Source: Ahrensia sp. (GTDB taxonomy: Bacteria; Pseudomonadota; Alphaproteobacteria; Rhizobiales; Rhizobiaceae). Taken from it: a stretch of 64,000 bases of DNA. Both the position numbers and the translations under genes were made by a program. Each line of letters opens with the position of its first letter. Positions within the stretch are counted from its first letter, which is position 1. Location of the stretch: NCBI GenBank assembly GCA_002698425.1, contig NZXU01000110.1:1-64000 (forward strand), read 5' to 3'. Positions 54,206 through 61,084 of this stretch are shown in pieces. The notes under the pieces are model-generated. The model did no database searches and had not been told where the DNA came from. It saw only the letters and a program-made list of their open reading frames with translations.

Positions 54206-54219
54206 GAACCGAACGGTTC
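54206..54219. promoter_or_regulatory. TetR operator 2
   Basis: GAACCGAACGGTTC, perfect 6-bp arms around AA, 29 bp before the emrA start. Its centre is 57 bp from operator 1, so one repressor can control both divergent promoters. Confidence 0.7.
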
Positions 54220-54248
54220 AGTTCAATTTATTTCGCGAGTCCGCAGCC

Positions 54249-55481
54249 ATGTCCGCAGCAAAATCCGCCACCAACCAAGAGACCCCTTCGGACAACTCGC
54301 CCGACACCGCGCCTACCGCCGAACTGAAATCCTTCCCCCGTGGCGAAGACACCGCCCGCAAGCCCGACGCCTCCGCGGAAACCGTCGAGGCAACGCCGGC
54401 CGCCGATGAGCCGAAGCGCCCCGGCCGGCGCCGCATGCTCCTCGCGGGCATTGCCCTTCTCGCGCTGGCCGGCGCCGGCTGGTACGGATATGATTGGTGG
54501 ACCGTCGGCCGTTTCATGGTTTCGACGGACAACGCCTATGTCGGCGGCGATATCGCGACCATCTCGCCCAAGGTTTCCGGCTATATCAAAAAGGTGCTCG
54601 TCGCCAACAACCAGCACGTCAAGGCCGGTGATCCGCTCGTCACGCTCGACGATGGCGACTACCGCATCGCCGCCGACCAGGCGAAGGCCCAGATCGCGAC
54701 CCAGGAACTGACGCTGAAGCGCATCGACGCCCAGATCGGCGGCGCGCAGGCCGCCCTCGCCCAGGCGAAGGCGCAACAGGAAGCACTCGCCGCCGCCGAG
54801 ACCAACGCCAAGGCCGCCCTGACCCGCGCCAAGGCGCTCAACAGCGACGGCCATGCGTCCGGCGCGACCCTCGACGCCGCCGAAGCGGCCTGGGAACAGG
54901 CCAAGGCAAACCTCTCCGGCGCCGCGGCCGGAATCCAGGCCGCAGACGCCAATATCGCGGTGCTTCGCGCCCAAAGAGCCGAAGCCGAGAGCGCATTGAC
55001 CTCCATGCAACTCGCTGCCGACAAGGCGGACCGCGATCTTTCCTTCACCGTGCTGCACGCGCCCTATGACGGCATCATCGGCAATCTCGACATGCAGGAA
55101 GGCGACCTCGTCAACACGGGCCAGCGCCTCGCAGCGCTGGTTCCCGTCAACGGTCTCTATGTCGACGCCAATTTCAAGGAAACGCAGCTTGCCGGCATCA
55201 GGCCGGGCGAGAAAGTCGCCATCCATATCGACGCCTATGAGGACGAGCCAATCGAGGGCACCGTCGTCTCGATTTCGCCCGCGACCGGCTCGGTCTTTTC
55301 CCTGCTGCCGGCCAACAACGCCACCGGCAACTTCACCAAGGTCGTCCAGCGCGTACCCGTGCGCATCGCCCTGCCCGCAAAGGCGGTCGAGGAAGGCCGC
55401 CTGAGGGCCGGCCTCAGCGTCGTCGTCGACATCGACACGCGCACCGGCGGCCAGACCGTCGACACGGCTTCGGCAGAGTAG
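54249..55481 (+). CDS. emrA: EmrA-type membrane fusion protein
   Basis: A 410-residue periplasmic adaptor of a tripartite drug efflux pump. The cytoplasmic acidic N-terminus (1 to about 58) is followed by one membrane helix MLLAGIALLALAGAGWYGYD and the HlyD barrel/lipoyl block DNAYVGGDIATISPKVSGYI. The long coiled coil (about 140-255) comprises alanine/glutamine-rich hairpins. LHAPYDGIIGNLDMQEGDLV is the second lipoyl half. It is 24 bp upstream of emrB. Confidence 0.93.
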   Translation: MSAAKSATNQETPSDNSPDTAPTAELKSFPRGEDTARKPDASAETVEATPAADEPKRPGRRRMLLAGIALLALAGAGWYGYDWWTVGRFMVSTDNAYVGGDIATISPKVSGYIKKVLVANNQHVKAGDPLVTLDDGDYRIAADQAKAQIATQELTLKRIDAQIGGAQAALAQAKAQQEALAAAETNAKAALTRAKALNSDGHASGATLDAAEAAWEQAKANLSGAAAGIQAADANIAVLRAQRAEAESALTSMQLAADKADRDLSFTVLHAPYDGIIGNLDMQEGDLVNTGQRLAALVPVNGLYVDANFKETQLAGIRPGEKVAIHIDAYEDEPIEGTVVSISPATGSVFSLLPANNATGNFTKVVQRVPVRIALPAKAVEEGRLRAGLSVVVDIDTRTGGQTVDTASAE

Positions 55482-55505
55482 GCGGCGCGCGGGCGGACAC
55501 CGGTC

Positions 55506-57083
55506 ATGGCCGATACGACATATAACGACGTCGCCGGCGCTCCCGCCGAGGAACGCGTCGATCCGCGCCGGCTGATCGCCTTCCTCGCGATGGTCTTCGG
55601 CATGTTCATGGCGATCCTCGACATCCAGATCGTCTCCGCCTCGCTCGCCGAGATCCAGGCCGGCCTTAACGCCGGCGCCGACGAGATTTCCTGGGTGCAG
55701 ACAAGCTATCTGATCGCCGAAGTGATCATGATACCGCTCTCCGGCACGCTGGCGCGCATCCTGTCGACGAGAATCCTGTTTTCCGTTTCGGCCGCCGGCT
55801 TCACCGCGGCGAGCGTGCTCGCCGCCACCGCCACCAATATCGACCAGATGATCGTCTACCGCGCCATTCAGGGCTTCATCGGCGGCGGCATGATCCCCTC
55901 GGTCTTCGCGGCCGCCTATACGATCTTCCCGCGTTCCAAGCAGGCGATCATCGCACCGATCATCGGCCTCGTCGCGACACTCGCCCCGACGATCGGCCCG
56001 ACTGTCGGCGGCTATCTCTCGAGCAACCTGTCATGGCACTGGCTGTTCCTGATCAATGTCGGCCCGGGCATCGCGGTCGCCACCATCGCCTGGACGCTGA
56101 TCGATTTCGACCAGCCTGAGTTCAGCTTGGCCAAATCCTTCGACTGGCTCGGCTTTTTCGGCATGGCGGTCTTCCTCGGCGCGCTCGAATATGTGCTGGA
56201 GGAAGGTCCGGCGAATGACTGGCTGAGCGACGAGACGATCCTGTTCTTCGCGATTTTCATGGTCATCGGGGCGGTCGTCTTCTTCTACCGCGCCTTCACC
56301 GCCAGTTTTCCGGTGGTCGACCTGACGGCATTCCGCAATATCAACTTCGCCTTCGGCTCGGTCTTTTCCTTCGTCATGGGCATCGGCCTTTACGGGCTGG
56401 TCTATCTCTACCCGCTCTATCTCGGCCGGATCCGTGGCTACGATTCGCTGATGATCGGCGAAACGGTCTTCATCACCGGCATCGCCATGTTCCTGAGCGC
56501 GCCGTTTTCGGGCGCCCTGTCCAACAAGGTCGATCCGCGCCTGATGCTGCTGCTCGGGTTTCTCGGCTTCGCCTACTCAACCTGGATGCTGACCGGCATC
56601 ACCTCCGACTGGGACTATTGGGAACTGTTTCTGCCGCAGATCATCCGCGGCGCGTCGCTGATGTTCTGCATGGTCACGATCACCAATCTGGCGCTCGGCA
56701 CCCTGCCCGTCGAACGGCTGAAAGCCGCCTCCGGCCTGTTCAACCTGACCCGCAACCTCGGCGGCGCGGTCGGTCTCGCCGCCATCACGACGCTGCTGAG
56801 CGACCGCTCGGATTTGCATTACGCCCACATCGCAGAAACCGTGACCTCGGCCAATCACGCCGCGGTCGGCTTCCTCGACCAACTCTCCGCCAATTACGCG
56901 GCAAGCGGAATTCCCGGCGACGCGGCTGCGCTCAGCCAGCTCGCCGGCATGGCCAGCCAGCAGGCATGGGTGATGTCCTTCGCCGATGTGTCGTGGATCC
57001 TGGCCGCGCTCTTCGCCAGCCTGGCCCTGGGCGCCCTGTTGATGAAGAAGCCGCAAGCCGGCGAGGCGCCGGCTGGCCACTGA
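55506..57083 (+). CDS. emrB: EmrB/QacA-family DHA2 drug exporter
   Basis: A 525-residue MFS proton antiporter with 14 predicted helices. The DHA2 sequence MVFGMFMAILDIQIVSASLA in helix 1 and RAIQGFIGGGMIPSVFAAAY (motif C region) mark the subfamily; LSGTLARILSTRILFSVSA is motif A. It works with the adaptor encoded before it and an outer-membrane TolC-type channel not found here. Confidence 0.95.
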   Translation: MADTTYNDVAGAPAEERVDPRRLIAFLAMVFGMFMAILDIQIVSASLAEIQAGLNAGADEISWVQTSYLIAEVIMIPLSGTLARILSTRILFSVSAAGFTAASVLAATATNIDQMIVYRAIQGFIGGGMIPSVFAAAYTIFPRSKQAIIAPIIGLVATLAPTIGPTVGGYLSSNLSWHWLFLINVGPGIAVATIAWTLIDFDQPEFSLAKSFDWLGFFGMAVFLGALEYVLEEGPANDWLSDETILFFAIFMVIGAVVFFYRAFTASFPVVDLTAFRNINFAFGSVFSFVMGIGLYGLVYLYPLYLGRIRGYDSLMIGETVFITGIAMFLSAPFSGALSNKVDPRLMLLLGFLGFAYSTWMLTGITSDWDYWELFLPQIIRGASLMFCMVTITNLALGTLPVERLKAASGLFNLTRNLGGAVGLAAITTLLSDRSDLHYAHIAETVTSANHAAVGFLDQLSANYAASGIPGDAAALSQLAGMASQQAWVMSFADVSWILAALFASLALGALLMKKPQAGEAPAGH

Positions 57084-57090
57084 TTAAAGG

Positions 57091-58074
57091 TCAGGCGAGA
57101 CCGCGGCGGCCGAAAGGCTTGGCGCTTTTCGGTCGGGCGCGGCGTTCGGCGCCGTCCCATTTGGGCTTGGTCACGGTCGCCAGCGCGATATCGTCGACAT
57201 GGGTCGCGTCGAAGCCGACTTCGTCGGCCCGCCGCACTTCCAGCGAAATATGCGGCTCCTGGATCTCGGGCGTCGATTCCAGGTGACGGACGATCAGGAT
57301 GTCGCCCCTGCCCGGCGCGAAGGTGGCCAGATGCGGCAGCAATCCGCCATTGGCCTGGCAACGCGTCACGAATGCGTGCAGCGCCCGGATAACCCAGTCG
57401 ACCGGAACGGGTGCTTCCTCCATCACCACTTCGCGGCCCAGCAATTCATAGGCGCCGCGCGTCGACCCGCCGACGGCGCGCACGCCGCCGATCTGCCGGT
57501 TGCTCGAGAACGGCGTCACCTTGACGAAGAGTTCGACGGGCTCGGTGTCCAGTTCGCGCAGGAACGGACCCGGCTTGTAAAGCATCTCGCAGCCCTTCCA
57601 GTGGATGGCGGAAGGCATTGCGATCCGGCTCACCGCGGCGGCGGCCCGGGCGGCCAGCAGGTTGCGGGTGAAGGTCGTGTTGACGGGCCGCATGCCGAGC
57701 GCATTGGCGACAGCGTCATACTCGGCCTCGACCGAGATATGGATCAGCGCATGATGGCCGCGCACGATCTCTTCGGCTTCGGGAAAATTGCGATGCAGCA
57801 TCGGCCAGTCGAGGGCCTCGAAATAGACGGGCGGCGGCCGGGTGTTCTTGCTGACTTCGACGGCGATCCTGCAGCCGCCGGCGGTCAGGGAGATATAATG
57901 CGCCGTCCCGGCGGCCTGATCCTCGATGTCTGCGACGGCCGCGTTTGTGCCGATCGCCTGCTCCAGCCGCCCGGCGAATTCACTCGCATCGAGCTGAGGC
58001 AGATCTTCAAAGAGAAGGCTGCATTCGGTGGCTGTTTCCAGGCCGGATCTTTTCATTTGGGCGACAAAGTTCAT
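57091..58074 (-). CDS. Hypothetical protein, 327 residues
   Basis: I do not recognise this soluble protein. It mixes helical and strand segments: an opening LLFEDLPQLDASEFAGRLEQ, then YISLTAGGCRIAVEVSKNTR and ALDWPMLHRNFPEAEEIVRG. A histidine-rich spot HHALIHISVEAEYDAVANAL and a long strand-rich middle VELFVKVTPFSSNRQIGGVR follow. The end PKWDGAERRARPKSAKPFGR is basic and may be disordered. The layout recalls DUF4261-type proteins, but I could not verify this. It converges with the emrB operon, 7 bp apart. Confidence 0.6.
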   Translation of the reverse strand: MNFVAQMKRSGLETATECSLLFEDLPQLDASEFAGRLEQAIGTNAAVADIEDQAAGTAHYISLTAGGCRIAVEVSKNTRPPPVYFEALDWPMLHRNFPEAEEIVRGHHALIHISVEAEYDAVANALGMRPVNTTFTRNLLAARAAAAVSRIAMPSAIHWKGCEMLYKPGPFLRELDTEPVELFVKVTPFSSNRQIGGVRAVGGSTRGAYELLGREVVMEEAPVPVDWVIRALHAFVTRCQANGGLLPHLATFAPGRGDILIVRHLESTPEIQEPHISLEVRRADEVGFDATHVDDIALATVTKPKWDGAERRARPKSAKPFGRRGLA

Positions 58075-58271
58075 ATCCGCTCCCGTCCCGTGCCCCTGCC
58101 GGTCATAGGCCCTGACCCTCCAAGCTATGCCAGCAGGATGACCGTATGGTTAAGGCGATGCGTTCAATTTTGCTTTTTTCGCTAAGATTGCGATTTTTTA
58201 TCACTTGGCGTCCCGCACGCCTCGCCTAACTCAACGGCATACGCATCCCGAGCCGGTTGATATCCTTGGAA

Positions 58272-58817
58272 ATGATCTTCGCGTCGATCACAGTCATCGC
58301 CTGCCTCGCCGTCGCCGCGGTCATTGCGTGGTCTGACAAGAACCCGGCTCGCCCGATCTGGCCGCCGCTGCGTTTCGGCTGGCCGGCGCGCGTCGTCACC
58401 TGGAGCGTGACCGCTATCGCGATAGGCGCGGCCTACTATGCGGGCTCCGCGAGCTGGAACGCCTGGGGCTGGCCGGACGGCATTCGCTGGTTCGTCGGCT
58501 TTCCGCTCGTTTCCGTCGCCAGTTCGGTCAGCTCCTTCGCGATCATGAAGCTCGGTCTCGACCAGTCGATGGGCGCCGATCGGGGCCTCGTCACCGACGG
58601 CATCTTCGCCCGGACCCGCAATCCGACCTACACCGCCAATCTCGCGCTTTGTTTCGGTTGGATACTGCTTGCGGCGTCATGGCCGGCGGCGATTTCCGCC
58701 GGCGCGCTCGCGGCGCTCTATGTCTTCGCCATACCCTATGAGGAGCGATGGCTCGCCCGCACCTATGGCGACGCCTGGTCCGCCTATCGCGACCGGGTGA
58801 AACGCTGGGGGCTGTAG
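58272..58817 (+). CDS. Membrane methyltransferase (ICMT/PEMT-like)
   Basis: A 181-residue membrane protein with about four to five helices and the isoprenylcysteine/phospholipid methyltransferase-like end: VTDGIFARTRNPTYTANLAL, then AIPYEERWLARTYGDAWSAY. RNPxY plus EExxL are the SAM-related residues of the family. The start is uncertain: ATG at 58272 or TTG at 58257. The end overlaps the converging FAD gene by 34 bp. The acceptor is unknown. Confidence 0.8.
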   Translation: MIFASITVIACLAVAAVIAWSDKNPARPIWPPLRFGWPARVVTWSVTAIAIGAAYYAGSASWNAWGWPDGIRWFVGFPLVSVASSVSSFAIMKLGLDQSMGADRGLVTDGIFARTRNPTYTANLALCFGWILLAASWPAAISAGALAALYVFAIPYEERWLARTYGDAWSAYRDRVKRWGL

Positions 58818-60040
58818 GGCGCGGGATCGCAATAGGGTGTCTCGCCCGTTATCAATTGAGAGACGAGTTCCGCCGTCGCCGGCCCCAGCGTGAAACCATG
58901 ATGGGCGTGACCGAAATGCAGCCACAGGCCGGGATTCCTCGGCGCGGCCCCGATGACCGGCAGCATGTCCGGCAACACCGGCCGCGCGCCGAGCCATGCG
59001 CGATCGTCGACGCTTTCGCCAAGCGGAAAAACCTCTCGCGCCTTGGGCAGGACACGCTGCAACTGCCGCGGCGTGGCCGGCGCGTCCTGCCGGGCGAATT
59101 CCGCGCCCGATGTCAGCCGCACCCCGCGCGCCATCGGCGCCATGACATAGCCGACATCCCCGTCGAGCACCGGCCGGTTCAGCTTGGCGTCGCCCTGCGG
59201 CGCGTAATGGCGATGGTAGCCGCGCTTGACGCCCATCGGCAGGTTCACGCCGACCGCGTCCAGCAGCCGCTTCGACCACGGGCCGAGCGTGACGACCAGT
59301 TGCTCGGCGGTGATGTCCGGACCATTCGTCGTCACCGCCCACCGTCCGTCCCGCCGCTCGACGCCGGCGATCTCCGCCGTCAGGATCTCGCCGCCAAGCT
59401 TCTCGTAGAGCGCCGCATAGGATTTCACCAAAGCGCCCGGATTGTTGCAGCACCAGGGATCGCCGTAATGCAGCCCGCCGGCCAGTTTCGACGTGTCGAT
59501 ATCCGGCTCCAACGCATTCAGCGCCTTTCCGTCGAGCATCGTCGCGGCGAGGCCGATCTCGCGCAATTCGCTGGCCTGCGAATCCGCCTCCGCCGCGCTG
59601 GCCTGCTTGCGGAACAGCCGGATCCAGCCCGTCTTGCGCACAAGGTCCTGCGAGCCCGCCTCCGCCATCAGCGCCTCATGCGCCTCCAGGCAGCGCGCGA
59701 ACAGCGGTATGTTCGCCTCGTAGGTCTTTCGTGCGCGCGCCGGGCTCGAGGCCGCGAAATAGCGCATCAGGAAGGGCGCGACCGACGGCAGCGAGGAGAC
59801 ATGGTAATCGGCATCGCTGCGCCGCTTCAGCGCGACGCCGATAATCGTGCGCGGATCGCGCGGGAACACATAGGGGTGAACGCCTTCGCGCTGGATCAGC
59901 CCGGCATTGCCGTGGCTCGTCTCCTCGCCCGGTCCGCGCCGGTCGACCAGTGCGACGGAAAGCCCGCGCTTGCGCAGCTGGATCGCCGTCGCGACGCCGA
60001 CAATGCCTGCGCCCAGAACCACCGCGTCATAGGTCGTCAT
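58784..60040 (-). CDS. FAD-dependent D-amino-acid dehydrogenase-like oxidoreductase
   Basis: A 418-residue DadA/DAO-family flavoenzyme. The FAD Rossmann motif DAVVLGAGIVGVATAIQLRK starts at residue 5, and the conserved HGNAGLIQREGVHPY follows. The C-terminal block LGARPVLPDMLPVIGAAPRN with HFGHAHHGFTLGPATAELVS is typical. It probably oxidises an amino acid or amine; specificity is open. The gene begins 1 bp after the cobO stop, so it may ride on the cob transcript. Confidence 0.88.
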   Translation of the reverse strand: MTTYDAVVLGAGIVGVATAIQLRKRGLSVALVDRRGPGEETSHGNAGLIQREGVHPYVFPRDPRTIIGVALKRRSDADYHVSSLPSVAPFLMRYFAASSPARARKTYEANIPLFARCLEAHEALMAEAGSQDLVRKTGWIRLFRKQASAAEADSQASELREIGLAATMLDGKALNALEPDIDTSKLAGGLHYGDPWCCNNPGALVKSYAALYEKLGGEILTAEIAGVERRDGRWAVTTNGPDITAEQLVVTLGPWSKRLLDAVGVNLPMGVKRGYHRHYAPQGDAKLNRPVLDGDVGYVMAPMARGVRLTSGAEFARQDAPATPRQLQRVLPKAREVFPLGESVDDRAWLGARPVLPDMLPVIGAAPRNPGLWLHFGHAHHGFTLGPATAELVSQLITGETPYCDPAPYSPQRFTRSR

Positions 60041-60041
60041 T

Positions 60042-60650
60042 TCAATATTCCACGCCGATCTGCGCCTTGATGCCTGACCGGAAGGGATGTTTGACCAGTT
60101 CCATCTCGGTGACAAGGTCCGCCGCCTCGATCAGCTCTTCCGAGGCATTGCGGCCGGTCAGCACCACATGCGTCATCTCCGGCTTTTCCGTCTTGAGGAA
60201 CTCGACGACCTCATGCGCGTGCACATAGTCGTAGCGGATGGCGATATTGATCTCGTCGAGCAGCACCATCGTGTTCGTCTCGTCGCGGATCAGTTCCTTC
60301 GCCTTCTCCCAGGCGGCCTTCGCCATCTCGATGTCGCGCTCCTTGTTCTGGGTTTCCCAGGTGAAGCCCTCGCCCATCGTGTGGAACGAGCAGATATCGG
60401 AGAACCGTTCCTGGATCAGGTTGCGCTCGCCGGTTTCCATCCCGCCCTTGATGAATTGCACCACGGCGCATTTCCGGCCATGCGCGATATGCCGGAAGAT
60501 CATCCCGAAGGCCGCCGTCGACTTGCCCTTGCCCTTGCCGGTATGGACGATGACGAGGCCCTTCTCGTCCGTCTTGGTGGCCATGATCTTGTCGCGCGCC
60601 GCCTTCTTCTTCGCCATCTTGGTGGCGTGGCGGTCATTGTCGTCGCTCAT
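60042..60650 (-). CDS. cobO: Cob(I)yrinic acid a,c-diamide adenosyltransferase
   Basis: A 202-residue CobA/CobO-type enzyme that attaches the adenosyl ligand to cobalt. The P-loop IVHTGKGKGKSTAAFGM (about 35-51), AVVQFIKGGMETGERNL and NTMVLLDEINIAIRYDY are diagnostic. The gene overlaps the GNAT gene by 4 bases and forms the module cobN-GNAT-cobO. Confidence 0.96.
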   Translation of the reverse strand: MSDDNDRHATKMAKKKAARDKIMATKTDEKGLVIVHTGKGKGKSTAAFGMIFRHIAHGRKCAVVQFIKGGMETGERNLIQERFSDICSFHTMGEGFTWETQNKERDIEMAKAAWEKAKELIRDETNTMVLLDEINIAIRYDYVHAHEVVEFLKTEKPEMTHVVLTGRNASEELIEAADLVTEMELVKHPFRSGIKAQIGVEY

Positions 60651-61084
60651 CGTCTACTCTCCGTCCCGTCGAATATCTTGGCGTACCAGAAGCGCTGTGG
60701 ATGCCCGCCCGCCGCCGGCAGGCGCCCGAACTCCGTGTAGCCCATCGTCTCGTAGAATCCCGGCGCCTGAAACTCGTAGGTGTCGAGATAGACGCCGACG
60801 AGCCCCTCGGCGCGGGCATGATCCTCGGCTTCCGTCAGCAGCCTGCCGCCGATGCCGGCCTTGCGCGTGCTCGGCTCCAGCGCCAGCAGCTTGACGAAGA
60901 ACCAGCCGAGCTGACCCCAGCCGTAAAGCCCGCCCAGAAACGCCCCGTCGCCATCGCGCGCCACGAACCCGACCGTCTGCGGATCGAAGGCCTTCCCGAT
61001 CGCCTCCGCATGCGCATCCAGCAGCCCGTCGAGCCGCCCTTCGAGCACGGCATCCTCGCCGGCGGTTTTCACGATCTCGATCAT
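60647..61084 (-). CDS. GNAT-family acetyltransferase within the cob operon
   Basis: A 145-residue acetyl-CoA-dependent transferase. The CoA loop STRKAGIGGRLLTEAEDHAR (about 76-95) and the core PGFYETMGYTEFGRL are typical. It is linked to cobN and cobO by 4-base overlaps on both sides, which suggests a role connected to cobalt or cobalamin, yet its substrate is unknown. Confidence 0.9.
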   Translation of the reverse strand: MIEIVKTAGEDAVLEGRLDGLLDAHAEAIGKAFDPQTVGFVARDGDGAFLGGLYGWGQLGWFFVKLLALEPSTRKAGIGGRLLTEAEDHARAEGLVGVYLDTYEFQAPGFYETMGYTEFGRLPAAGGHPQRFWYAKIFDGTESRR

